Part shown: one piece after another, positions 23,614 through 31,454 of the stretch
Numbering within the stretch: position 1 is the stretch's first letter
Layout of the letters: every line of letters begins with the position of its first letter
Assembly (NCBI GenBank): GCA_045532455.1
Contig: JAZSFX010000029.1
Location: forward strand, 1 to 41,625
DNA: 41,625 nt
Direction of reading: 5' to 3'
Source of the DNA: Ornithomonoglobus_A sp045532455
GTDB taxonomy: Bacteria; Bacillota; Clostridia; UBA1381
Notes under the pieces: model-generated
Database searches by the model: none
What the model was told of the DNA's origin: nothing
Seen by the model: only the letters and a program-made list of their open reading frames with translations
Made by a program: the position numbers and the translations under genes

Positions 23614-24583
23614 ATTTTATCTTTAATGCACACCTTAGCGCAACTGCTGAGGGTTTTACGTGCCGCTCAAGCATTCTTTTGCCCTCGAACAGAATATCAG
23701 ATGCTAAAACAATAGTTTTTTCGTCTGCAAGCTCCGATATTTTTTTGATTTCGCTCAGTTTATCTACGTTTATGATATTATCAAATGCTCCGCATTTTAA
23801 TACTGTTAAATCACGTAAAAACGAAATCCAAAAATCAAAAATCACTTGTGCTTTATCGGTGTTCTTGTTTATATAATCCTCAATTTCAAAGGCTTTTTCA
23901 GTTTCAGAGCTTAAAAGCTGAGGAAGTGTGTGCAGACTTTGTGTGCGGATTTCTTCGAATTCCTTGTCTGCAACAATCTCGTCAATACGTCCCGGAATAC
24001 CCTCGCAGTAATTTTGTAAAAATACTGCGCGTTCATTTTCCTCGGAATATTTTTCCTTTATATACTGCATAATGCGCTCTTTACCGACACTTGTGAAGTT
24101 TACAACCTCACCACGCGAAATTATTGTAGGCAAAAGATTTTCTACGCTTTGCACAACAATAATAAAAACTGCATATTCGGGCGGTTCTTCGAATGTTTTT
24201 AAAAAAGCATTCTGTGCCTCGACTGTCATAGAGTCGCCATCATCTATTATATACACCTTGCGTTTTGAAGTATACGGACGAATGATGGAGTCGGCATTCA
24301 CATTTCGTATTGTTTCTACGTCTGTTTTCTTTTTATCGTCAGGCTTTTTAACAAGCTTGATGTCGGGGTTTGTGTTAGCATAAGAGAGCATACAGTTCTT
24401 GCATACACCACAAGGTGCATTGCTACTCTCGCAAGTGAGTGCTGCGGCAAAAAGGCGCGCACACTCGTGCTTATACATACCCTTTGGACCTTCAAAAATA
24501 TATGCATTTGACGCCTTATTTTCATTTACACTGTCAATAAGGCTTTGCATAAGTTCTTCGTGAAAAACATTATAATTATACAT
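23612..24583 (-). CDS. holB: DNA polymerase III delta-prime subunit (clamp loader)
   Basis: Delta-prime is part of the clamp loader that opens the beta clamp at the replication fork. The 323-residue AAA+-type protein has the usual degenerate P-loop (EGPKGMYKHE, no GKT), a four-cysteine zinc module C51, C58, C61 and C64, the KVYIIDDGDSM Walker-B-like segment, FLKTFEEPPEY and the sensor segment TIISRGE, where the more common SRC is SRG. It overlaps dapB by one base (24583) and so is tied to the lysine operon. This placement of a replication gene at the end of a lysine riboswitch operon is unusual; internal promoters cannot be excluded. Confidence 0.9.
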   Translation of the reverse strand: MYNYNVFHEELMQSLIDSVNENKASNAYIFEGPKGMYKHECARLFAAALTCESSNAPCGVCKNCMLSYANTNPDIKLVKKPDDKKKTDVETIRNVNADSIIRPYTSKRKVYIIDDGDSMTVEAQNAFLKTFEEPPEYAVFIIVVQSVENLLPTIISRGEVVNFTSVGKERIMQYIKEKYSEENERAVFLQNYCEGIPGRIDEIVADKEFEEIRTQSLHTLPQLLSSETEKAFEIEDYINKNTDKAQVIFDFWISFLRDLTVLKCGAFDNIINVDKLSEIKKISELADEKTIVLASDILFEGKRMLERHVKPSAVALRCALKIK

Positions 24584-25347
24584 CAGCTTAGTGTAGCGTT
24601 TATTAAATCGCTCATATTATACATTCCCACACTCTTGCCGCACATAAATTTAGCGGCTTTTATTGCACCAACCGCAAAAACCTCTTTACTGTGTGCACTG
24701 TGCTTTAATTCTATAACCTCGTCAGTTCCTGCAAATATAACCTCGTGCTCGCCCACTATTGTTCCACCGCGAACTGCGTGCAGACCAATCTCGGTATTTT
24801 TTCTCTTTCTTCTTACAGAATGACGGTCGTATACATATTCGGCAGGGAATGATAGTGTTTCATCAATAGCATCTGCAATAGCAAGAGCAGTGCCCGATGG
24901 CGCATCAATCTTCTGGTTATGATGGCGCTCAACAATTTCTATGTCAAAGTTACCCTCCAAAAGCTTTGTTGCTTCCTTGGCAAGTGTAATAATTAAATTT
25001 ATACCAAGACTCATATTAGCCGAGAAAAATACGGGAGTCTTTTTTGCTGCCTCATCCATTTGTACTTTTTGTTCGGTACTGAGACCTGTAGTACAAATTA
25101 TTACGGGTAACTGTTTTTGAGTGCAGTAGTTCAGTACATTTTCAAAACACGAGGGGTGCGAAAAATCTATCATAACATCTGCCTCGCCATCGAAATCGAA
25201 TGGATTGGCAAATACGGGATACGAATTTTTCTCCTCAGTATTTATATCTATACCTGCAACAATTTCGCTCTCTTCATCGTTCTCGACAAGATTGGATATA
25301 ACCTGACCCATCTTACCGTTGCAACCGTTCATAATTATTTTTATCAC
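24583..25347 (-). CDS. dapB: 4-hydroxy-tetrahydrodipicolinate reductase
   Basis: DapB reduces the DapA product with NAD(P)H in the diaminopimelate/lysine pathway. The 254-residue protein has the Rossmann motif GCNGKMGQVIS, the VMIDFSHP segment, FFSANMSLGINL, and the catalytic and substrate loop ERHHNQKIDAPSGTAL with the His and Lys typical of the family, followed by VRGGTIVGEHEVIFAG. The order on the minus strand is dapA, dapB, holB, with an 18-base gap from dapA. GGAGGAAT precedes the start. Confidence 0.97.
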   Translation of the reverse strand: MIKIIMNGCNGKMGQVISNLVENDEESEIVAGIDINTEEKNSYPVFANPFDFDGEADVMIDFSHPSCFENVLNYCTQKQLPVIICTTGLSTEQKVQMDEAAKKTPVFFSANMSLGINLIITLAKEATKLLEGNFDIEIVERHHNQKIDAPSGTALAIADAIDETLSFPAEYVYDRHSVRRKRKNTEIGLHAVRGGTIVGEHEVIFAGTDEVIELKHSAHSKEVFAVGAIKAAKFMCGKSVGMYNMSDLINATLS

Positions 25348-25365
25348 AGAGTATTCCTCCTACAA

Positions 25366-26250
25366 TTAAATAAGCCCGTGCTTTTGCATACAAGCCTTTA
25401 AGACTTCTAAGTTGCTATCCTCCATATCGCATAGCGGTAATCTCAAATTACCCACATTTTTGCCCATAAGTCTTAGAGCGGTTTTAACGGGTATCGGATT
25501 AACCTCAATAAATAAGTTATTTACCAAATCAAGCAGCTCAAGCTGAAGCTTTGTGGCTTTTTCACTCTCTCCGTCAAGATAATACTGACACATATCGTGA
25601 GTTTCTTGTGGCATAACATTTGCAAGTACGCTTATAACACCTTTGCCGCCAAGCGACATAATTGGAACTATCATATCATCGTTACCCGAGTATATGTATA
25701 ACTCGGGAACTTCTGCAGCAACCTTTGCAGTGTAGCTTATGTTTCCGCTTGCTTCTTTTATAGCAACAATGTTATCAATTTTTGCTAATTCCTTCAAAAC
25801 GCCAACAGGAATGTTTACGCCTGTTCTGCCAGGAACATTATAAAGAATTATCGGAATTGATACAGAGTTAGCTATTGCACTAAAGTGTGCAACCAAGCCT
25901 TTTTGAGATGCCTTATTGTAGTATGGTGTAACAACCAAAAGTGCGTCTGCACCCAATTCTTGCGCTTTTTGAGATAACTCTATTGCATGAGCAGTCTCGT
26001 TTGAGCCTGTGCCTGCAATTACAGGAATACGTCCGTTTACTTTTTTAACAGTATATTCTATTGCAGCAAGATGCTCTGCGTCGGGCATTGTTGATGCCTC
26101 GCCCGTTGTTCCGCATATGATAATTGCATCGGTGTTATTTTCGATATTAAATTCAATCAGTTCGCCCAATGCATCGTAATTTGTTTCGTTACCGTTGAAT
26201 GGTGTTACAATAGCAACACCCGAACCTGTAAATGGTAATTTTTTAGTCAT
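25366..26250 (-). CDS. dapA: 4-hydroxy-tetrahydrodipicolinate synthase
   Basis: DapA condenses aspartate semialdehyde and pyruvate, the first reaction committed to diaminopimelate and lysine. The 294-residue TIM-barrel protein has GVAIVTPF, ICGTTGEAST (substrate Thr pair), LYNVPGRTG (catalytic Tyr) and the Schiff-base lysine K165 in AIKEASGN. The start at 26250 (MTKKLPF) follows GAAAGGAAG; a GTG eighteen bases earlier coincides with that site and is rejected. It lies between asd and dapB in the riboswitch-controlled operon. Confidence 0.97.
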   Translation of the reverse strand: MTKKLPFTGSGVAIVTPFNGNETNYDALGELIEFNIENNTDAIIICGTTGEASTMPDAEHLAAIEYTVKKVNGRIPVIAGTGSNETAHAIELSQKAQELGADALLVVTPYYNKASQKGLVAHFSAIANSVSIPIILYNVPGRTGVNIPVGVLKELAKIDNIVAIKEASGNISYTAKVAAEVPELYIYSGNDDMIVPIMSLGGKGVISVLANVMPQETHDMCQYYLDGESEKATKLQLELLDLVNNLFIEVNPIPVKTALRLMGKNVGNLRLPLCDMEDSNLEVLKACMQKHGLI

Positions 26251-26293
26251 TTTAATACTTCCTTTCACAAAGTTAAAAAAATCGCCTTTTTAA

Positions 26294-27397
26294 TTAATCC
26301 ATATAACCCTTAGCAGTTAATAACTCTGCCAAAAGAACTGCACCGCCTGCAGCGCCTCTTAGAGTATTGTGGCTCATAGATACCATCTTGTAGTCGTATT
26401 GTGTTGATTCTCTGAGACGTCCGCATGAAATTGCCATACCGCCGTCAACATCTCTTGCAGTTTTAATTTGTGGCTGGTCGGGTGCTTCTGCCTCGGTAAA
26501 TACGTGTAGGAATTGCTTTGGTGCGTGAGGTAGGTTAAGCTCTTGCGGTACGCCCTTAAACTCTCTCCACATATTTTCGATTTCTTCTACTGACGGTTTT
26601 TTAACACCGTCTTTGAATGCAAAGAAGATTGCTGCAGTGTGTCCGTTTGATACAGGCACACGATATGTCTGACACTCAATTTGAAGTGCATTTGACGGAA
26701 CAATTTCGCCGCCCTCTATTTTACCCAAAATTTTATTTGGCTCAACTTCGGATTTCATTTCCTCACCGCCTATGTAGGGGATAAGGTTATCTACCATCTC
26801 AGGCCACGTATCGAATGTTTTACCTGCGCCAGAAATTGCCTGATATGTTGTAACAAGTGCACGGTCTATCGGGTACTTTTGGTTTACAACTGCCATTGCA
26901 GGCAGGTATGATTGTAACGAACAGTTAGACTTAACTGCTACAAAGCCTCTCTTTGTGCCAAGTCTTTCGCGTTGTGATTTTATAATTTCGATATGTTCGG
27001 GGTTGATTTCGGGAATAATCATAGGTACATCGGGAGTGTGGCGGTGTGCTGAGTTGTTAGAAACAACAGGACACTCTGCCTTTGCATAGCGCTCCTCCAA
27101 TGCTTTGATTTCGTCCTTTTTCATATCAACTGCGCAGAATACAAAATCAACCATTGATGCGATTTTTTCTACGTCTCCTGTTGCGTCCATAACAATCATA
27201 TCTGCAACAGATGATGGAATTTCCTCATCCATTGCCCATTTGGCGCCTACTGCGTCTTTATATGCTTTGCCCGCACTTCTTGGCGAAGCGGCAAGTACCT
27301 TTATTGTGTACCACGGATGGTCGTGCAAAAGAGTAATAAACCTCTGGCCTACCATACCTGTAGCACCTATAATTCCTATTGTGTAGTTCTGTTTCAT
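26294..27397 (-). CDS. asd: Aspartate-semialdehyde dehydrogenase
   Basis: Asd reduces aspartyl phosphate to aspartate semialdehyde for lysine, threonine and methionine synthesis. The 367-residue protein has the cofactor motif GIIGATGMVGQRF, VSNNSAHR, catalytic C159 in VKSNCSLQS, and the GAGKTFDTWPEM segment. This layout is nearer the archaeal/fungal-type Asd than the E. coli type. ATG at 27397 is chosen over one at 27406 because AAAGGA lies eight bases before it. It is the first gene behind the lysine riboswitch. Confidence 0.95.
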   Translation of the reverse strand: MKQNYTIGIIGATGMVGQRFITLLHDHPWYTIKVLAASPRSAGKAYKDAVGAKWAMDEEIPSSVADMIVMDATGDVEKIASMVDFVFCAVDMKKDEIKALEERYAKAECPVVSNNSAHRHTPDVPMIIPEINPEHIEIIKSQRERLGTKRGFVAVKSNCSLQSYLPAMAVVNQKYPIDRALVTTYQAISGAGKTFDTWPEMVDNLIPYIGGEEMKSEVEPNKILGKIEGGEIVPSNALQIECQTYRVPVSNGHTAAIFFAFKDGVKKPSVEEIENMWREFKGVPQELNLPHAPKQFLHVFTEAEAPDQPQIKTARDVDGGMAISCGRLRESTQYDYKMVSMSHNTLRGAAGGAVLLAELLTAKGYMD

Positions 27398-27421
27398 AAT
27401 TTTCATCCTTTCTTTTTATAC

Positions 27422-27458
27422 AATAAAAGCAGTAGAAACATACAAAGAGTCTACTGCC
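27422..27458 (-). terminator. Riboswitch expression-platform terminator
   Basis: On the minus strand GCAGTAGA (27457-27450) pairs with TCTACTGC (27436-27429) and is followed by TTTTATT. It lies between the lysine aptamer and asd, as expected for lysine-induced termination. Confidence 0.88.
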
Positions 27459-27484
27459 TATAAATTCTTATTGAAAATATATGC

Positions 27485-27701
27485 GATAGCTCCCCACCAT
27501 GTTTGTAACAAAGAGTTTTAGTCTTATGATGTTTACGACAACTCTCCATCATTTAATGATGACAGTTATACTGTTATTTACAGTATACCCAGCATTTGCC
27601 CTCACGCAAAGGCAAACACTTCGGCATCAATCCCTTTCACTTTGCTTTTACGACCTGCTGTGTGTCTACACAAAGCTACTGATGAGTAATGCGCCTCTAT
27701 C
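27485..27701 (-). promoter_or_regulatory. Lysine riboswitch (L-box) aptamer
   Basis: On the minus strand the conserved L-box pieces appear in order: GATAGAGGCGC, ATCAGTAGC, AAAGGGATTGATGCCGAAG, the GGGCAAAT...CTGGG core, an ACTGTCATC...GATGGAGAG segment and the closing GGGGAGCTATC, which pairs GATAG with CTATC for helix P1. Lysine binding should favour the terminator at 27422-27458 and reduce asd-dapA-dapB-holB expression. The aptamer is about 217 bases, longer than many, because of extended peripheral helices. Confidence 0.93.
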
Positions 27702-27709
27702 TATATAAT

Positions 27710-27738
27710 ATATTATCACGTTATTATGTATATGTCAA
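27710..27738 (-). promoter_or_regulatory. Promoter of the lysine riboswitch operon
   Basis: Minus strand TTGACA (27738-27733) with TAATAT 17 bases on (27715-27710) or GATAAT at 15. It begins only 20 bases past the stop of the 3D-domain gene, with no terminator between, so read-through from that operon would also pass the riboswitch. Confidence 0.75.
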
Positions 27739-27758
27739 TACTTTTTTGAAATTAAATG

Positions 27759-28742
27759 TTATTGCTTAAGCCATACATCCTTATAAACAACGCCAAGTCT
27801 CAGAGCCTCTGCATGAGATGAAACTGCAACGTCTATACGGTTACCTTTTATTGCTCCGCCTGTGTCCTCGGCACGTCTTAGTCCGTATCCGTCAATGTGC
27901 ACCCAACTGAGCTTTGGTATAACCTTAGGGTCAACTGCTATTGTTCTGTTTGGTACAAGTCTGCCTGCCCAGGCAGTGTTGCCACCCCATTTGCCGCAAC
28001 ACTTGCTGCAAGCACAATAGTGTGTGAGCTTAAATCTGCCAAGATACTTGTCGCCACCTGGAGTTTCTACAGGAACAGGATCATTTTCCTGAACAGTTTT
28101 AGAAACAGTCTGTGCTATCGGCTGATGCTGAGGAATTATCTTAACGTCCATTGGTGCAACAACAACGTCAGGTATTGAAACCTCAACAGTCTTAATATCA
28201 CCAAACCACTCAACGTCAAGACCAAAAAGCAGTGCAGTTGCACGAAGCGGTGTAACAAGAATATCACCGTCTATAAATCTTGGTGATGAACCCATATCGA
28301 TGGTTTTACCAATACATACCTCATCACCGTCTTTGTCGGTGAAAACGTATCTCATTGTACATTTCTGGTTGTTAGCCTGCAGTGATGCACATAACTCCTT
28401 TGGTGTTATGTCAAGGCCGTAGTCGCTGACCTTTTCCATAATCTCTTTTCCGTATTTTACAATAGGAAGTTCCAAATTCTTTGTTACATCGATACTGACA
28501 AGTGCAGTCAGTGTGCTCTGGTCCCATTCGATATCCATTCCTGCTTTTTTAGCAAAATCTCTTACGGGAACCATTGTTGTGTCGTCAATTACAACAGGGG
28601 GTGCAGATGCAAATTCCACGTACTCCGAGTAATTGTTATTAAGCGCGTCAAGCTTGACGCTTATCGGTGAGGCTGCCGCGCTTAATGAAGTTATTATCAT
28701 CAAAGCTGCAGCAAGTACCGAAATCTTTTTTGAAAATATCAT
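27759..28742 (-). CDS. Secreted 3D-domain (cell-wall hydrolase-like) protein
   Basis: The 327-residue protein has a signal peptide (about 1-24), two copper amine oxidase N-terminal-like stalk modules (about 45-85 with TTMVPVRDFAKKAGMDIEWD, and about 155-190 with DILVTPLRATALLFGLDVEW), and a C-terminal 3D domain (about 235-327). The three conserved aspartates are D271 (IAVDPKVIP), D293 (AEDTGGAIKG) and D304 (NRIDVAV). This fold is found in MltA-like and YabE/YocH-type peptidoglycan lytic enzymes of Firmicutes. A cluster of cysteines CACSKCCGKWGG just before it is also typical. It is the last gene of a three-gene operon with an AAA+ ATPase and an unknown secreted protein. Confidence 0.88.
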   Translation of the reverse strand: MIFSKKISVLAAALMIITSLSAAASPISVKLDALNNNYSEYVEFASAPPVVIDDTTMVPVRDFAKKAGMDIEWDQSTLTALVSIDVTKNLELPIVKYGKEIMEKVSDYGLDITPKELCASLQANNQKCTMRYVFTDKDGDEVCIGKTIDMGSSPRFIDGDILVTPLRATALLFGLDVEWFGDIKTVEVSIPDVVVAPMDVKIIPQHQPIAQTVSKTVQENDPVPVETPGGDKYLGRFKLTHYCACSKCCGKWGGNTAWAGRLVPNRTIAVDPKVIPKLSWVHIDGYGLRRAEDTGGAIKGNRIDVAVSSHAEALRLGVVYKDVWLKQ

Positions 28743-28761
28743 TGTTATGTAGTTTCCTTTC

Positions 28762-29745
28762 TTAGTATATATAATAAGCGATATCTACCGCAATAGAGTC
28801 TACTAATCTGACTAATGCATATGAATAGCTAGCCTCATCAAACGAAATTATACCACCGTTATAGAATTGTTTGCTTGTAATTGCAGAACTGATTGAAGAA
28901 ACATCGCCCACTTCAATTCCGTTTTTTGAATTCAGGTCGCATATATAAACCGAAGCATTTTTATTCATATAAATTTCTAAAGCAGATGATAAATCACCCG
29001 ATTTATTTAGAAGATAAAGTGTGTTTTTTAATTTATATGCACTAAGACCAAAGGCATATTGTGTTACGCCCCTGCCAGCTTGTGCAACGTTACCGTATGT
29101 TAATGCACTCCACTGATTGAAGCTTGCAACGTAATTGTTATCACTAAAAAGTAACTCAAAGTTCGTTCCGTAATCTGTTGGCGAGGTTATAATATCCCGT
29201 GATGGCGGCCGCATAATAAGCGATATACTCTTTATTTTGCCATCGAGATTTCTGTCAAAATATACTATATCACCGCGCTTTAGCGAAGCGGCACTGCCAT
29301 TTAGCACTGAATCGGTGCTATCGGAGGCGGATATAATTTTGACATCACCCTCTATAAACTCCTCTTTGATTTTACCCTGATTTGCAAAGCGTACGCTAAA
29401 ACCAATTTCGGAATTTTGTACAGTTTGCGAAACACTTTCAATCATAGAAAATGCGTAATACGCATCGAGTGCTCTGTCGTATGTTTCTTTTGGATATTGG
29501 TTGGGGTTGTAGCCATCGTCCGTATCGTTGTAGCTATCAATGCTGAAGCGGAACTCGCCCTCAATGTATGGCGTAGAAGCTGATATATCCTCAGGCTTTA
29601 TACCCGAACCGTTATCTGAAATAATAACATTTTTACTGCCATCGCCAAAAGCAATTATGTCTGTGGCATATGCACACGAGGTGCTTATTGCAAACAACAG
29701 ACACATAGCAGTGCAAATAACAGTTTTTGATGTTTTGTTAATCAT
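28762..29745 (-). CDS. Secreted protein of unknown function
   Basis: The 327-residue protein has a signal peptide ending near CAYAT (about residue 28), so it is exported. I recognise no family. The middle has GDIVYFDRNLDGKIKSISLIM, a small beta-strand-like segment with a calcium-like DRNLDGK loop, and the remainder looks like mixed beta structure rich in Ser, Asn and Tyr. Cysteine is nearly absent after the signal. It sits between the DUF815 ATPase and the 3D-domain protein with 19-base gaps on both sides, so the three are probably co-expressed. A role in envelope or spore-wall biology is an inference from the neighbours only. Confidence 0.7.
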   Translation of the reverse strand: MINKTSKTVICTAMCLLFAISTSCAYATDIIAFGDGSKNVIISDNGSGIKPEDISASTPYIEGEFRFSIDSYNDTDDGYNPNQYPKETYDRALDAYYAFSMIESVSQTVQNSEIGFSVRFANQGKIKEEFIEGDVKIISASDSTDSVLNGSAASLKRGDIVYFDRNLDGKIKSISLIMRPPSRDIITSPTDYGTNFELLFSDNNYVASFNQWSALTYGNVAQAGRGVTQYAFGLSAYKLKNTLYLLNKSGDLSSALEIYMNKNASVYICDLNSKNGIEVGDVSSISSAITSKQFYNGGIISFDEASYSYALVRLVDSIAVDIAYYIY

Positions 29746-29764
29746 AAATTTTTCCTTTATAATT

Positions 29765-30931
29765 TTAGTTATTTAATGTGTTGTCCATTCTGGCAAGATA
29801 GTCAGCTGCAAATTGGTTTGCACATCTGCCATTTTTTGAGCCATAGTCCATTTGCCATACCAAAGCGGCTTTTTCGATTTCTTCGTTCATTGTAATACCG
29901 TGGCGCTTTAGAATTTCAGCAACAACGTTTAAGTACTCTTTTTGGTTAAGTGCCGAGAATACAAGGCTTATACCAAATCTTTCCGAAAGAGAAAGAGTTT
30001 CTTGCATATGGTCGTTACGGTGTATTTCGCTGCCCTCACGGTCTGCCCATGTTTCTTTTATAAGGTGTCTGCGGTTTGACGTTGCATAAATAAGCACATT
30101 GTCGCCATTTGCCTGAAGTTGTCCCTCCATTGCTACCTTAAGTGCTTTATATTCCTTGTCGTTAGACTCAAAGGAAAGGTCATCTAAGAACAGTATATAT
30201 TTGTTTGGCTTTTCGCTTAATGTGGCACTTATAGCAGGAATATCCGATATATGTGCCTTTGGTATTTCTATAACTCTTAGTCCGTCTTTTGCAAACATAT
30301 TAAGAAGTGCCTTGACAGATGAAGACTTTCCGCAACCTCTGTCGCCAAAGAGTAACACGTTGTTTGCTTTTTTACCGTTTATTAATGCTTTTGTATTGTC
30401 TATAAGTATTTTCTTTTGATAATCAAGACCAATAAGCGAATCGAATGAAACATTATCAATTTTGCTTATACCTGTGAGAACTCCGTCATATTTATACGCG
30501 CAATATTTTGCAAGGATACCGCAGCCAAGTGTGCGATAGTGCATAATAAGTCTGTCTAAAAGCTCCTGCGGCGACTGAGAGTCTGTCATAGCACGGATTG
30601 ATTTGATATAGGCTTCGCAAAAGCCTGTATCGTTTCCTGATGGTGAATATTTTATTTGTGTCTGAAAAAGCTTTTTGAATATTTTATCAATATCCATAAG
30701 TGCGACTTTCATAAGCTCATCGCCTATTTTTTTCCCCGACTGCGCAAGACGCGAAATAATATTATCGTCATTGGAAAGCAATACCGATATATATTCGCAT
30801 ATGCTGTTATTTGTTATACCCTCGGTCTCAGCAAAGTTTATAATCTGACGAAGTACCTCGGTGTTGTTTTTCTCGAGAAGGCTCTTAACGCAAATGTCGC
30901 GTTCTATTTTGCTGAATATAATTAAGTTCAC
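29765..30931 (-). CDS. DUF815 family AAA+ ATPase
   Basis: The 388-residue protein has an N-terminal helical region (1-160) and an AAA+ core with Walker A GDRGCGKSS (196-204), Walker B YILFLDDLSF (245-254), the ATSNRRHLI sensor-1 region and the RNDHMQETLSLSERFG segment, all typical of DUF815. The family is widespread in Firmicutes and Proteobacteria, and its function is unknown. The GTG start at 30931 is supported by AAAGGA ten bases upstream; a nearby ATG at 30950 is out of frame. It has no signal peptide and heads an operon whose other two products are secreted. Confidence 0.9.
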   Translation of the reverse strand: MNLIIFSKIERDICVKSLLEKNNTEVLRQIINFAETEGITNNSICEYISVLLSNDDNIISRLAQSGKKIGDELMKVALMDIDKIFKKLFQTQIKYSPSGNDTGFCEAYIKSIRAMTDSQSPQELLDRLIMHYRTLGCGILAKYCAYKYDGVLTGISKIDNVSFDSLIGLDYQKKILIDNTKALINGKKANNVLLFGDRGCGKSSSVKALLNMFAKDGLRVIEIPKAHISDIPAISATLSEKPNKYILFLDDLSFESNDKEYKALKVAMEGQLQANGDNVLIYATSNRRHLIKETWADREGSEIHRNDHMQETLSLSERFGISLVFSALNQKEYLNVVAEILKRHGITMNEEIEKAALVWQMDYGSKNGRCANQFAADYLARMDNTLNN

Positions 30932-31011
30932 CTTTTTGTCGTCCTTTCATCATACGTAAATCATACGCTTTATGTTACAAAAATGTATCAAAATATCACC
31001 ATATAAAAAGT

Positions 31012-31040
31012 ATTATATCATAAATATTACAAAATTGCAA
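31012..31040 (-). promoter_or_regulatory. Promoter of the DUF815 operon
   Basis: Minus strand: TTGCAA (31040-31035), 17 bases, TATAAT (31017-31012). Confidence 0.82.
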
Positions 31041-31186
31041 CAATATTATCAAAAATATTTACACTTATTTTTAAAAGTTGTAAACAATATGTAACAAAAG
31101 GCGACAATTTTCTGTTTTTTTGTTAATAAAACATATAAAAATGACATTATTCCAACGACATAGACGGTCTTTAACCGCATAATTTA

Positions 31187-31215
31187 TTGACTTTTGGGGT
31201 GATATGGTGTATAAT
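31187..31215 (+). promoter_or_regulatory. Promoter of ybaK' and tgt
   Basis: TTGACT (31187-31192), 17 bases, TATAAT (31210-31215). It lies about 90 bases before the truncated ybaK-like frame. Confidence 0.85.
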
Positions 31216-31306
31216 ATTTTCTGTTAAAGATACATCGCGTGGCTTGCTTAATAGCAATTCAAATATACACATTTAAATGTATTTTCAACAGAAAGGCGGA
31301 AAAACT

Positions 31307-31426
31307 ATGTCGTTAGAAAGAGCAAAAGCGTATTTAAAGGAATACGGTTTAGATAATAAGATTATGGAGTTTGAAGTTTCATCTGCAACCGTTGCAGAAG
31401 CAATCAACTGCAAGGATAATGTATAA
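31307..31426 (+). pseudogene. Truncated YbaK/EbsC-type aminoacyl-tRNA deacylase N-terminus
   Basis: The 39-codon frame reads MSLERAKAYLKEYGLDNKIM, then EFEVSSATVAEAINCKDNV and a stop. The first 30 residues look like the N-terminus of YbaK-domain Cys-tRNA(Pro) deacylase-type proteins, which are normally about 155-165 residues. The catalytic lysine region and the rest of the domain are absent; tgt starts 28 bases after the stop. A good ribosome-binding site (AAAGGCGGA) and a near-consensus promoter are kept. Either an internal deletion removed most of the gene, or the short frame is now kept as an upstream leader peptide for tgt. Identification rests on memory of the family N-terminus. Confidence 0.7.
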
Positions 31427-31454
31427 CAACTGATTTGGAAAGAGGAATAAATAT

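Larger units (their letters stand above)
30951..31306. other. Divergent intergenic region between DUF815 operon and ybaK'-tgt
   Basis: This 356-base, very AT-rich gap holds the two promoters listed at 31012-31040 (minus) and 31187-31215 (plus). Between them (31041-31186) I see only A/T-rich sequence with TTGTTAA and TGTAAC-like words, and no open frame or strong hairpin. Confidence 0.6.
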
